64,000 bases of DNA from Pseudomonas sp. KK4. GTDB lineage: Bacteria; Pseudomonadota; Gammaproteobacteria; Pseudomonadales; Pseudomonadaceae. The notes beneath the pieces were generated by a model. It had not been told where the DNA came from. It made no database searches and saw only the letters and a program-made list of their open reading frames with translations. How positions within the stretch are numbered: position 1 is the stretch's first letter; the number at the start of each line of letters is the position of its first letter. Location of the stretch: the NCBI RefSeq assembly GCF_001984065.1, contig NZ_LYVP01000013.1:24048-88047 (forward strand). Direction: 5' to 3'. A program made the position numbers and the translations under genes. Shown piece by piece: positions 10,976 to 19,311 of the stretch.

Positions 10976-12259
10976 TCAGATCACGATGCGCAAGCACTGG
11001 CCTGCGTGATACAGCGAAAACCCAGCCTCGTATAGACAACTGCGCAACCCCACCCCTGCCAGGGGCTGCATGGGTGCGAACGGAATCGGTAGCGCTTGAG
11101 GATTTCCGTTACACAGGTAATCGGCAAACGCCTTGCCGACCACCGTTCCCGTGGTCACGCCACGACCGTTGTAACCGGTAACTGCCACTATGCCCGGCGC
11201 CGGTTCGAACAGGCGCATCAAGTGATCAGGGGTGAAGGCGATGCGCCCTGTCCAGGTGCACTCCCACTCCACCGGTTTGAGGTACGGGAAGTAATGCTGC
11301 TGGACGCGATCGGCCCAGGCCTTGAGGAACCAGGTCGGTTTCTGGTTGCCGTTGCCCAGGCTGCCGAGCAACAGACGACCGTCCTTGTCACGACGAATAC
11401 TGCTCAAGACCTGGCGGGTGTCCCAGGAGCCCTGGCCACCGGGCAGGATTTGCCGGGCGGCTTCTTCGGTCAGCGGGACCGAGGCCACTTGATAGTAATA
11501 ACCGGGGAAGAAATTGCGCCGCAGCTCGGTCCAGTCGCCTTCGGTGTAGGCGTTGGAGGCAATCACGACCTGCTCGGCCAGCACCGATCCCTGTTCAGTC
11601 TGCACCGACCAGCGCGATCCCTGACGCTCGAGCCGGGTGACCGGTGAGTGATCGTACAACTGGCCGCCCAGGCCGATGGCCGCTTTGGCAAGCCCCGTGG
11701 TGTAGGCCATGGGGTTGAGGGTGCCGGCACGCTTGTCCAGCAGCGCGGCAGCGATCTTTTTGGTGCCCGTCGCCTGCTCGCAAGCCTGGCCGGTCAGCAG
11801 TTCCACCGGCGCACCGCGACGTTTCCATTGTTCTTCACGACTGCGCAGATCGGCTTCGCCACGGGCGTTATGCGCCATGTGCAACGTGCCTTCGCGACGC
11901 AACTGGCAATCGATGTTGTATTTGTCCACAAGGCTGAAGACCAGCGCGGGCGCCGCGCCCAGCATGCGGTTGAGCTGACTGCCGACCGCTTCGCCGAACC
12001 CGGCCTCGATCTCGTCCGGCGGTATCCACATCCCGGCGTTGACCAGCCCGACGTTGCGCCCCGAACCGCCATGGCCGGCGCGATGAGCTTCCAGCACACA
12101 CACGGTCTTGCCCTGTTCCAGCAAATGCACCGCCGCCGACAGCCCGGTGAAACCGGCGCCGATGACGCAGACATCGACTGTCACTTCACCCTTGAGCGCC
12201 GCGTTGTCAGGCCTTTGCGGCGTCAGTTTTTCCCACAGACACTCTTCGCGTAACGGCAT
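10976..12259 (-). CDS. amaA: FAD-dependent L-pipecolate oxidase AmaA
   Basis: A 427-residue FAD oxidoreductase of the DAO family. The dinucleotide-binding motif VIGAGFTGLSAA lies at residues 32-43, and GYNGRGVTTGTVVGKAFADY forms the C-terminal FAD contact. Together with the neighbouring ALDH7-type dehydrogenase and the divergent LysR gene, it matches the P. putida amaA-amaB-regulator arrangement. There AmaA oxidises L-pipecolate to piperideine-6-carboxylate in D-lysine catabolism. The start at 12259 (MPLREECLWEKLTP) is used; a longer frame to 12292 adds a sequence not expected in the family. A related alternative is a gamma-glutamylputrescine oxidase-like enzyme, less likely given the context. 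amaB lies 187 bases upstream on the same strand. Confidence 0.82.
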   Translation of the reverse strand: MPLREECLWEKLTPQRPDNAALKGEVTVDVCVIGAGFTGLSAAVHLLEQGKTVCVLEAHRAGHGGSGRNVGLVNAGMWIPPDEIEAGFGEAVGSQLNRMLGAAPALVFSLVDKYNIDCQLRREGTLHMAHNARGEADLRSREEQWKRRGAPVELLTGQACEQATGTKKIAAALLDKRAGTLNPMAYTTGLAKAAIGLGGQLYDHSPVTRLERQGSRWSVQTEQGSVLAEQVVIASNAYTEGDWTELRRNFFPGYYYQVASVPLTEEAARQILPGGQGSWDTRQVLSSIRRDKDGRLLLGSLGNGNQKPTWFLKAWADRVQQHYFPYLKPVEWECTWTGRIAFTPDHLMRLFEPAPGIVAVTGYNGRGVTTGTVVGKAFADYLCNGNPQALPIPFAPMQPLAGVGLRSCLYEAGFSLYHAGQCLRIVI

Positions 12260-12318
12260 TGCCAGACTCCAACAGAAACCTAACCAACACACTTATTTCA
12301 ATGTGGATCATCTATGCA

Positions 12319-12428
12319 GTGAGGGGACTCATCCCCGATGGGCTGCGAAGCGGCCCCAAACCATGGGACTGCTGTGCAGTCCATCGGGAATAAATCCCCT
12401 CACCACAAGCCCGCTCCCACAGGGGGAT
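12319..12428. repeat. REP pair of a different class (class C) plus half a class A element
   Basis: Inverted copies with GTGAGGGGACTCATCCCCGA and TCGGGAATAAATCCCCTCAC at their outer ends enclose GGGCTGCGAAGCGGCCC and GGGACTGCTGTGCAGTCC. A half class A element (AAGCCCGCTCCCAC) follows at 12407. The element sits between amaB and amaA and could attenuate or process the shared transcript. Confidence 0.8.
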
Positions 12429-12446
12429 GACTGTACGACGTGAAAA

Positions 12447-13937
12447 TCAGTCGAACGTGATGCCCTGCGCCAACGGCAACTCGAGCGAGTAGTTCACGGT
12501 ATTGGTCTGGCGGCGCATGTAGCCGCGCCAGGCATCGGAGCCGGACTCGCGGCCGCCGCCGGTTTCTTTCTCGCCACCGAACGCTCCACCAATCTCCGCA
12601 CCGCTCGGGCCGATGTTGACGTTGGCGATGCCGCAGTCGCTGCCCACCGCCGACATGAACTGCTCGGCTTCACGCACGTCGGTGGTGAAGATGCACGAAG
12701 ACAGGCCTTGCGGTACAGCGTTGTTCAGACGCAGGGCTTCGTTGAAATCGGTGTAACCGACCACGTACAGGATCGGCGCGAAGGTTTCGTGGCAGACCAC
12801 GTCGCTCTGCTCCGGCATTTCGACGATGGCCGGGGAAACGTAGTAGGCATTGGGGAACTGGTCTTGCAACTGACGCTGGCCGCCGTACACCTTGCCGCCT
12901 TCGCTCAGGGCCTGCTCCAGCGCGTCCTGCATGTTGTCGAAGCTTTGCTTGTCGATCAGCGGGCCGATCAGGTTGCCTTCCAGCGGGTGGCCGATGCGCA
13001 CCTTGGAATAGGCTGCCTTGAGGCGGGTGACGATTTCTTCCTTCACCGATTCGTGGGCAATCAGGCGACGCAGGGTGGTGCAACGCTGACCGGCGGTGCC
13101 GACGGCGCTGAACAGAATGGCGCGAACGGCCATGTCCAGGTCGGCGCTTGGGCCGAGGATCATCGCGTTGTTGCCGCCCAGCTCCAGAATGCTGCGGGCG
13201 AAGCGCGCAGCGATTTTCGGCGCCACTTCGCGGCCCATGCGGGTGCTGCCGGTGGCGCTGACCAGGGCGACGCGCGGGTCATCGACCAAGGCTTCGCCGG
13301 CATCGCGGCCGCCGATGATGACCTGGCTCAGGTGCGGCGGTGCATCGCTGAAATTCTTCAGTACGCGATCGAACAGTGCCTGGCAGGCCAGTGCGGTCAG
13401 CGGGGTCTTTTCCGAAGGCTTCCAGATCACCGGGTTGCCGCAGACCAGCGCCAGCGCTGCGTTCCACGCCCAGACCGCCACCGGGAAGTTGAAGGCGCTG
13501 ATCACGCCGACCACGCCCAGCGGATGCCAGGTTTCACGCATGTGGTGGCCAGGGCGCTCCGAAGCGATGGTCAGGCCGTACAGCTGGCGGGACAGGCCGA
13601 CGGCGAAATCGCAGATGTCGATCATTTCCTGAACTTCACCCAGGCCTTCCTGAGTGATCTTGCCGGCTTCCCAGGACACCAGCTCGCCGAGATCGGCCTT
13701 GTATTCACGCAGGATGTCGCCCAGTTGGCGCACCAGCTCACCACGGCGCGGGGCCGGAACCTTGCGCCACAGTTCGAACGCATGATCTGCGCGACTGATG
13801 TGCTGCTCGACTTCGGCGGCGCCTTCCCAGTTCACGGCGGCGATGCGGCTGCCGTCGATGGGTGAATGCACCGGCACTTTGCCGTTCTGGTACAGGGCCG
13901 GGTTCACGCCAAGACGATCAAGCAATGCGGCAACCAT
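12447..13937 (-). CDS. amaB: L-aminoadipate-semialdehyde dehydrogenase AmaB (ALDH7/antiquitin family)
   Basis: An NAD-dependent aldehyde dehydrogenase of 496 residues, the length of P. putida AmaB. It oxidises 2-aminoadipate 6-semialdehyde, which is in equilibrium with piperideine-6-carboxylate, to 2-aminoadipate. The catalytic Cys286 is in GTAGQRCTTLRR, the general base Glu252 in LELGGNNA, and NAD-binding elements are visible in ISAFNFPVAVWAWNAALALV and WKPSEKTPLT. The C-terminal FGGEKETGGGRESGSDAWR is the antiquitin signature. The downstream gene amaA makes its substrate. Expression is probably controlled by the LysR-type gene divergent across a 175-base intergenic region. Confidence 0.9.
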   Translation of the reverse strand: MVAALLDRLGVNPALYQNGKVPVHSPIDGSRIAAVNWEGAAEVEQHISRADHAFELWRKVPAPRRGELVRQLGDILREYKADLGELVSWEAGKITQEGLGEVQEMIDICDFAVGLSRQLYGLTIASERPGHHMRETWHPLGVVGVISAFNFPVAVWAWNAALALVCGNPVIWKPSEKTPLTALACQALFDRVLKNFSDAPPHLSQVIIGGRDAGEALVDDPRVALVSATGSTRMGREVAPKIAARFARSILELGGNNAMILGPSADLDMAVRAILFSAVGTAGQRCTTLRRLIAHESVKEEIVTRLKAAYSKVRIGHPLEGNLIGPLIDKQSFDNMQDALEQALSEGGKVYGGQRQLQDQFPNAYYVSPAIVEMPEQSDVVCHETFAPILYVVGYTDFNEALRLNNAVPQGLSSCIFTTDVREAEQFMSAVGSDCGIANVNIGPSGAEIGGAFGGEKETGGGRESGSDAWRGYMRRQTNTVNYSLELPLAQGITFD

Positions 13938-14112
13938 GGGTCACTCCTCAAGCAAAAAACGGAACGGGTGCAGCCGAAAGATCCCGGCTGATCAGACCTG
14001 TAGTTTTAGCGCTCCGCAGGTTACTCAACAAACGACCATTAAGAGAGATATCATTCCGTTTATTCATGCTGTGCATCGCAGGCAATAAAGAGACAAGAAC
14101 AAAGGACCGCCC

Positions 14113-15024
14113 ATGCTGAACAAACGCTATTTGCCATCGATCGCTGCCCTGCAGTGTTTCGAAGCCGTGACTCGGCATCTGAGCTTCACCCGGGCCGCCG
14201 AAGAGCTGAACCTGACCCAGAGCGCGGTCAGCAAGCAGGTCGCGCAGCTTGAAGAGCTGTTGCAGCATTTGCTGTTTCGCCGGGTACGCCGACGCCTGCA
14301 AATGACGCCGGCCGGGGACTTGTACCTGGTCGAGGTACGAAAAATCCTCACTCAGGTCGAGATGTCGACCCATTACCTGCGTTCCTACGGCGGCGAAACC
14401 GAAGTCTTGCGGGTGTCCACGCCCCCGACATTCGGTGCGCGCTGGCTGGTGCCACGGCTCAAGGGTTGGCGCCTGCGCCATCCGTCGATTCACCTGGACC
14501 TGTGCAGCGAACAGGAGCCCGACGATCTGCTGCAAGGGCGCAGCGACCTGGCGTTCTACTTCGGGCAAGGTTCGCGGCCTGGCACCGAATGCCTGAAGCT
14601 GTTCGGCGAAGAACTGGTGCCTGTGTGTGCCCCCGGCAGCCTGCCCGATGAGCCGTTCACCGACCCGACGCAATTGACCGACCTGGTCCTGCTGCAAAAC
14701 GCCTCCCGCCCACAGGCCTGGCATGACTGGTTCGACAGCCAGGGCTACCACACCGAACACAGCTACCACGGCCCACGCTTCGAAACCTTCTACATGTGCA
14801 TCCGCGCGGCGCAGGTCGGCTGCGGCGTGGCGTTGTTGCCACGGTTTCTGGTGGAAGAAGAACTGGCCGAAGGCAAACTGGTCATTCCATGGAAGCATGC
14901 AATGCCCAGCACCGATGCCTACTACCTGGCGTACCCGGAGCATGCGGCGGAAGTGCCCAAGGTGCGGGATTTTGTGAAATGGATGCTGGAGCAGATCGAC
15001 AGCCCTGAATCGCCAAAAACATAA
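14113..15024 (+). CDS. LysR-family transcriptional regulator next to amaAB
   Basis: A 303-residue LysR-type regulator. The N-terminal winged helix-turn-helix is at about residues 20-60 (SFTRAAEELNLTQSAVSKQV) and the effector-binding domain, starting near VLRVSTPPTFGARWLVPRL, belongs to the GcvA-like subgroup. It is divergent from amaB, the usual layout for a LysR regulator and its target, and the 175-base gap (13938-14112) must hold both promoters. The same regulator position is seen beside amaAB in other pseudomonads. The likely effector is a lysine/pipecolate pathway intermediate, which is inference only. Confidence 0.88.
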   Translation: MLNKRYLPSIAALQCFEAVTRHLSFTRAAEELNLTQSAVSKQVAQLEELLQHLLFRRVRRRLQMTPAGDLYLVEVRKILTQVEMSTHYLRSYGGETEVLRVSTPPTFGARWLVPRLKGWRLRHPSIHLDLCSEQEPDDLLQGRSDLAFYFGQGSRPGTECLKLFGEELVPVCAPGSLPDEPFTDPTQLTDLVLLQNASRPQAWHDWFDSQGYHTEHSYHGPRFETFYMCIRAAQVGCGVALLPRFLVEEELAEGKLVIPWKHAMPSTDAYYLAYPEHAAEVPKVRDFVKWMLEQIDSPESPKT

Positions 15025-15040
15025 GGTTGTACTGCGCACC

Positions 15041-15129
15041 TGTGGGAGCGGGCTTGCTCGCGAAAGCGGTTTCACATTCAACAATGAAGTTGCCTGACAC
15101 TGCGCTTTCGCGAGCAAGCCCGCTCCCAC
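15041..15129. repeat. REP pair, class A; 89-bp unit nearly identical to 19210-19298
   Basis: Two inverted class A copies flank a spacer reading TTCACATTCAACAATGAAG. The whole 89-base unit differs from the unit at 19210-19298 at only two positions, including the spacer. Confidence 0.92.
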
Positions 15130-15214
15130 CGGGATCTGCGCTGGCTTAAAAATCGCTGGCAAAACCCACCGCTGATATGCGCCACTGTCTCTATTGAATA
15201 TGGAGAACCCCTTT

Positions 15215-16420
15215 ATGAGCGAGAGTGTGTTTGCCGATCGCATCGTGCAGAACCTGCTCGACACCGACTTCTACAAACTGACGATGATGCAGGCAGTGCT
15301 GCACAACTACCCCAACGTCGAAGTCGAATGGGAGTTTCGTTGTCGCAACAGTGAAGATCTGCGCCCCTATCTGGCGGAAATCCGCTTCCAGATCGAGCGC
15401 CTGGCCGAGTTGAGCCTCAGTGCCGATCAGTTGAGCTTTCTGGAGCGCATCACCTTCCTCAAGCCTGACTTCCTGCGGTTTCTCGGGCTGTTTCGCTTCA
15501 ACCTGCGCTACATCCACACCGGTATCGAGAATGGCGAGCTGTTCATCCGCCTGCGCGGCCCGTGGCTGCATGTGATCCTGTTTGAAGTGCCGATGCTGGC
15601 CATCGTCAGCGAAGTGCGTAATCGCTATCGCTACCGGGAAATCGTCCTGGAACAGGCCCGCGAGCAGCTCTATCGCAAGTTTGATTGGCTGACCTCCAAT
15701 GCCGGCGCCGATGAGTTGTCCGAACTGCAGGTCGCCGATTTCGGCACCCGCCGGCGCTTTTCGTATCGCGTGCAGGAAGAGGTGGTGAACGTGCTCAAGC
15801 ACGACTTCCCCGGGCGTTTCGTCGGTACCAGCAACGTGCACCTGTCCCGGGAGCTGGACATGAAACCGCTGGGCACCATGGCCCACGAATGGATCATGGC
15901 CCATCAGCAACTCGGTCCGCGGCTGATCGACAGCCAGATTGCCGCCCTCGATTGCTGGGTCCGCGAGTACCGTGGCCTGCTGGGGATCGCTCTGACCGAC
16001 TGCATCACCATGGATGCCTTCCTCGGCGACTTCGATCTGTTCTTCGCCAAGCTGTTCGACGGCCTGCGCCACGACTCCGGTGATCCGGTGGTATGGGCGG
16101 AAAAAGCCATCGCCCACTATGAAAGGCTCGGCATCGACCCGATGAGCAAGACGCTGACCTTCTCCGACAGCCTCACGCTGCCCAAATCCCTGGAAATATT
16201 TCGCGCGCTGCGGGGGCGGATCAATGTCAGCTTCGGCATCGGTACCAACCTGACGTGCGATATTCCCGGTGTCGAACCGATGAGCATCGTGCTTAAAATG
16301 ACCGCCTGCAACGGTGCGCCGGTGGCGAAGATCTCCGACGAGCCTGGCAAGACCCACTGCAAAGACCCGAATTTCGTCGCCTATTTGCGACACGTTTTCC
16401 AAGTACCTGCCGCCCTTTAA
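15215..16420 (+). CDS. pncB: Nicotinate phosphoribosyltransferase
   Basis: PncB makes nicotinate mononucleotide from nicotinate and PRPP, with ATP hydrolysis, in the NAD salvage pathway. The 401-residue protein has [13 protein letters not shown] at residues 17-29, FGTRRR at 176-181 and GTMAHEW at 220-226; His224 in the last motif is the residue expected to be phosphorylated. The ATG at 15215 is chosen because GGAG at 15202-15205 has proper spacing; two in-frame codons further upstream (15194, 15200) overlap that site. nadE follows after 25 bases, so the two NAD genes form an operon ending at the terminator at 17292. Confidence 0.96.
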   Translation: MSESVFADRIVQNLLDTDFYKLTMMQAVLHNYPNVEVEWEFRCRNSEDLRPYLAEIRFQIERLAELSLSADQLSFLERITFLKPDFLRFLGLFRFNLRYIHTGIENGELFIRLRGPWLHVILFEVPMLAIVSEVRNRYRYREIVLEQAREQLYRKFDWLTSNAGADELSELQVADFGTRRRFSYRVQEEVVNVLKHDFPGRFVGTSNVHLSRELDMKPLGTMAHEWIMAHQQLGPRLIDSQIAALDCWVREYRGLLGIALTDCITMDAFLGDFDLFFAKLFDGLRHDSGDPVVWAEKAIAHYERLGIDPMSKTLTFSDSLTLPKSLEIFRALRGRINVSFGIGTNLTCDIPGVEPMSIVLKMTACNGAPVAKISDEPGKTHCKDPNFVAYLRHVFQVPAAL

Positions 16421-16445
16421 AGCGCCTCTAGCAAGGAGTGAATTC

Positions 16446-17273
16446 ATGCAAGCCGTACAGCGTGAGATTGCTGAACAGCTCAATGTCCAACCGCCGTTCG
16501 CCGACGAGGCCGCCCTGGAGGCGGAAGTCGCCCGGCGGATCACCTTCATTCAGGACTGCCTGGTCAACTCCGGGCTCAAGACCCTGGTGCTCGGCATCAG
16601 CGGCGGCGTCGATTCCCTGACCGCCGGCCTGCTGGCCCAGCGCGCCATGCGTGAACTTCGCCAGCGTACCGGCGACGGCAACTACAAGTTCATCGCCGTG
16701 CGCCTGCCGTACGAGACCCAGTTCGATGAACACGATGCCCAGGCCTCAGTGGATTTCATCAAGCCCGATGAGCGCCACACCGTGAACATCGGCCCGGCCG
16801 TCAAGGCCTTGGCCAATGAAGTCGCGGCGTTCGAAGGCAAGCATGCGGTGTCGGTGGACTTCGTGCTCGGCAACACCAAGGCGCGGATGCGCATGGTCGC
16901 CCAGTACACCATCGCCGGCGCGGCCCATGGTCTGGTGATCGGCACCGATCACGCGGCGGAAGCGGTCATGGGTTTTTTCACCAAGTTCGGTGATGGCGCC
17001 TGCGACCTGGCGCCGCTCAGCGGTCTGGTGAAAAATCAGGTCCGGGCGATTGCCCGCAGCTTCGGCGCGCCGGAATCCCTGGTCGAGAAGGTCCCGACTG
17101 CCGATCTTGAAGACTTGTCCCCCGGCAAACCGGACGAAGCCTCCCACGGCGTGACTTACGCCGAGATCGACGCCTTCCTGCACGGCAACCCGGTGCGCGA
17201 GGACGCGTTCAAGATCATCGTCGACACCTACAACAAGACCCATCACAAACGCGTGATGCCGTTCACGCCTTAA
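16446..17273 (+). CDS. nadE: NH3-dependent NAD+ synthetase
   Basis: NadE amidates nicotinate adenine dinucleotide to NAD+ using ATP and ammonia. The protein is 275 residues, the size of the ammonia-dependent form without a glutaminase domain. The ATP pyrophosphatase P-loop SGGVDS is at residues 52-57, and [20 protein letters not shown] is the strongly conserved substrate-binding region. The ATG at 16446 follows AAGGAG at 16432-16437; an in-frame extension to 16314 lies inside pncB and is not used. Forms an operon with pncB. Confidence 0.97.
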   Translation: MQAVQREIAEQLNVQPPFADEAALEAEVARRITFIQDCLVNSGLKTLVLGISGGVDSLTAGLLAQRAMRELRQRTGDGNYKFIAVRLPYETQFDEHDAQASVDFIKPDERHTVNIGPAVKALANEVAAFEGKHAVSVDFVLGNTKARMRMVAQYTIAGAAHGLVIGTDHAAEAVMGFFTKFGDGACDLAPLSGLVKNQVRAIARSFGAPESLVEKVPTADLEDLSPGKPDEASHGVTYAEIDAFLHGNPVREDAFKIIVDTYNKTHHKRVMPFTP

Positions 17274-17291
17274 GGTGTGACTAAAAGAAAA

Positions 17292-17326
17292 AGCCCGCTG
17301 AAGGGTTGAACTTCAGCGGGCTTTTC
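17292..17326. terminator. Bidirectional rho-independent terminator between nadE and azu
   Basis: A 12-bp stem AGCCCGCTGAAG / CTTCAGCGGGCT (17292-17303 and 17311-17322) with a 7-base loop, followed by TTTTCTTT on the plus strand and preceded by A residues that serve the minus strand. It lies between convergent transcripts. Confidence 0.92.
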
Positions 17327-17353
17327 TTTGGCCGGAACATTTCGCGATGCTAC

Positions 17354-17430
17354 CGGCCTCTTCGCGAGCAAGCCCGCTCCCACAGTGGATCGCGTCATCC
17401 TTGTGGGAGCGGGCTTGCTCGCGAAGAACG
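17354..17430. repeat. REP pair, class A (inverted)
   Basis: Inverted class A copies at 17355-17384 and 17402-17427 with a short spacer of about 17 bases, located between the convergent nadE and azu genes. Confidence 0.9.
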
Positions 17431-17448
17431 ATGACGCGGTGAGCCTGC

Positions 17449-17895
17449 TTACTTCAGCGTCACAGTGCCTTTCATCATCGAGATGTGGCCCGGGAACGAG
17501 CAGAAGAAACCGTATTTTTCGTTGGCATCGAGCTTGGAGACATCGAAGGTCACCGAGTCGGTCTCGTTGGCGCCGATGATCTTGGTGTGCGCGATGATGC
17601 GGGCATCGCCGTCCTTGAGGTAGTTCTTGTCGATACCGGCGGCCAGGCCATCGGTGGCGATCGGCTGCATGTCGGCTTCTTTGCTCAGCACCCAGTTATG
17701 GCCCATGACGTTCTTCGGCAGGCTGCCGGAGTGGGTCAGTTCGACGGTGAAAGTCTTGCAGCTCTTGTCGATTTCGATGGCCTTGGTGTTGAAGGACATC
17801 TGGTCGGTGGAGTCAACGGTGGTTTTGCATTCCGCAGCCATCAATTGGCTGCTGGCCAGTGTCAACAGGGATACCGCAACGAGTTTGGCAAACAT
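17449..17895 (-). CDS. azu: Azurin (periplasmic blue copper protein)
   Basis: Azurin is a periplasmic type-1 copper electron carrier linked to denitrification-type electron transfer and redox stress. The 148-residue precursor has a 20-residue signal peptide and a 128-residue mature chain starting AECKTT, identical in length to P. aeruginosa azurin. All copper ligands are present in mature numbering: Gly45-His46 in GHNW, Cys112, His117 and Met121 in [10 protein letters not shown]; the Cys3-Cys26 disulfide pair is also there. The ATG at 17895 is preceded by TTGGAG. A weak ANR/FNR-like site lies about 75 bases upstream (17968-17981), consistent with oxygen control known for azurin genes. Confidence 0.97.
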   Translation of the reverse strand: MFAKLVAVSLLTLASSQLMAAECKTTVDSTDQMSFNTKAIEIDKSCKTFTVELTHSGSLPKNVMGHNWVLSKEADMQPIATDGLAAGIDKNYLKDGDARIIAHTKIIGANETDSVTFDVSKLDANEKYGFFCSFPGHISMMKGTVTLK

Positions 17896-17967
17896 GGTGA
17901 ATCTCCAAGGCAGGGTTATCGGAAGTGCGAATGGACAGAAGACTGCCTGAAAACTTCGCAAGTTCAT

Positions 17968-17981
17968 ATGACTTGAATCAA
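17968..17981 (-). promoter_or_regulatory. Possible ANR/FNR box upstream of azu
   Basis: On the minus strand TTGATTCAAGTCAT has a perfect left half (TTGAT) and a poor right half (GTCAT instead of ATCAA) relative to TTGATN4ATCAA. The distance to the azu start is plausible, but the match is weak. Confidence 0.35.
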
Positions 17982-18089
17982 AAATTGTATACAACTTCTG
18001 AGCTATCACCCTCATCGAGACAATCAACCAGCCAGGCGTCTGGCCCGGCCCTATGATCAGACCGTCATCACTTCATTGGAGCGTCTGTC

Positions 18090-18179
18090 ATGTCCCTCAA
18101 TAGCCTGTTGTGCAGCCTGCTTGCCGCCTATGCCTGTGGCGCCAGCGGCACCTTTGAAACGCCCAAGCGGGAAGTTTAG
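18090..18179 (+). CDS. Small hypothetical ORF, 29 residues
   Basis: A 29-codon frame beginning MSLNSLLCSLLAAYACGASG and ending TFETPKREV. It has a GGAG ribosome-binding site at 18078-18081, eight bases before the ATG, and a hydrophobic N-terminal half that could be a membrane anchor or short signal sequence; the cysteine context (AYAC) is not a proper lipobox. It lies 60 bases upstream of the LOG-family gene in the same direction. Whether it is translated is unknown; a leader peptide or small membrane protein are both possible. Confidence 0.4.
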   Translation: MSLNSLLCSLLAAYACGASGTFETPKREV

Positions 18180-18239
18180 CCCTTGGAGCGTCGCGTGCAT
18201 GCCTTTACTCTGTGGCCCTGATCGACCTTGGAGCAAGGC

Positions 18240-18827
18240 ATGTCTTTAACATCCGTGTGTGTATTTTGTGGTGCCAGCACCGGCACCCACCCGGCGTATC
18301 GCGAAGCGGCCGTGGCCCTGGGCCAGGCATTGGCCGAGCGCAAGCTGACCCTGGTCTATGGCGGCGGTGCCGTGGGCCTGATGGGCATCGTGGCTGACGC
18401 CGCGCTGGCGGCCGGCGGCGAAGTCATCGGCATCATCCCGCAAAGCCTCAAGGACAAGGAAATCGGTCACAGCGGCCTGACCCGGCTGGAAGTGGTCGAC
18501 GGCATGCATGCGCGCAAGGCGCGTATGGCCGAACTCAGTGACGCGTTCATCGCCCTGCCCGGCGGCCTGGGCACCCTGGAAGAACTGTTCGAAGTCTGGA
18601 CCTGGGGCCAACTGGGCTACCACGGCAAACCCCTGGGCCTGCTGGAAGTGAACGGTTTCTACGACAAACTCACCGGTTTTCTCGATCACATCGTCGGCGA
18701 AGGCTTCGTTCGCGGGCCTCACCGTGACATGCTGCAAGTGAGCGAATCGCCGCAAACGCTGCTCGATGCCCTCGACAGCTGGCAACCCAGCGTACTGCCC
18801 AAGTGGGTCGAGCAAAAACCCGACTAA
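18240..18827 (+). CDS. LOG-family protein (cytokinin riboside 5'-monophosphate phosphoribohydrolase-like)
   Basis: A 195-residue Rossmann-fold protein of the LOG (lonely guy)/TIGR00730 family. It has the characteristic PGGLGTLEE motif at residues 107-115 and [10 protein letters not shown] at 41-50, both part of the nucleotide-binding pocket. Family members hydrolyse the N-glycosidic bond of nucleoside 5'-monophosphates; the bacterial physiological substrate is often AMP or a cytokinin nucleotide. The ATG at 18240 has TTGGAG upstream at 18228-18233. It is followed after 68 bases by a small conserved gene. Confidence 0.9.
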   Translation: MSLTSVCVFCGASTGTHPAYREAAVALGQALAERKLTLVYGGGAVGLMGIVADAALAAGGEVIGIIPQSLKDKEIGHSGLTRLEVVDGMHARKARMAELSDAFIALPGGLGTLEELFEVWTWGQLGYHGKPLGLLEVNGFYDKLTGFLDHIVGEGFVRGPHRDMLQVSESPQTLLDALDSWQPSVLPKWVEQKPD

Positions 18828-18895
18828 CGACTCGACACCGATACAGGGCAGAATACGCGCCGCTCAACCTCACCTTCGACCCCAGAGGATCGCCC

Positions 18896-19087
18896 ATGGC
18901 TAAACCCAATTATTCCTTCGCCAAACGTCAGCGTGACTTGGCCAAGGAGCAGAAGAAAGAGGAAAAGCTTCAGCGCAAGAAAGCGATGGCTGAAGAAGAT
19001 GCAGCAGCACTGAACCCGGATGCAGACGGTGAAGTGGCGGCGCAAGATGATGTTGAAGCACCGAAAGACCAGGCGCCCGACGCCTGA
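18896..19087 (+). CDS. Small charged hypothetical protein, 63 residues
   Basis: A 63-residue protein beginning MAKPNYSFAKRQRDLAKEQ. The first half is strongly basic and helical (KKEEKLQRKKA), the second half acidic and alanine-rich (DADGEVAAQDDVEAPKDQ). It is preceded by AGAGGA and shows normal codon use. I recognise this type as a conserved small pseudomonad protein of unknown role; the basic head could bind nucleic acid or ribosomes, which is speculation. It lies downstream of the LOG gene and upstream of a REP pair. Confidence 0.7.
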   Translation: MAKPNYSFAKRQRDLAKEQKKEEKLQRKKAMAEEDAAALNPDADGEVAAQDDVEAPKDQAPDA

Positions 19088-19209
19088 GACCCTCCGGGCC
19101 GGATGAATCGATCGGGCCCACCGGATCTGTGTCCAGGGTCAGCGGCACCTTTGCTGACCCTCACAGCCCAACCTGCCTCCCCCTTTCTTGAATGAACGCA
19201 CATACCCTT

Positions 19210-19298
19210 TGTGGGAGCGGGCTTGCTCGCGAAAGCGGTTTCAGATTCAACAATGAAGTTGCCTGACATTGCGCTTTCGCGAGCAAGCCCGCTCCCAC
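19210..19298. repeat. REP pair, class A; near-identical copy of 15041-15129
   Basis: An 89-base unit of two inverted class A elements and their spacer, with only two mismatches to the unit about 4.2 kb upstream. It lies between two convergent genes, directly after the transglutaminase stop on the minus strand. Confidence 0.92.
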
Positions 19299-19311
19299 AT
19301 TAAGATCTTCA

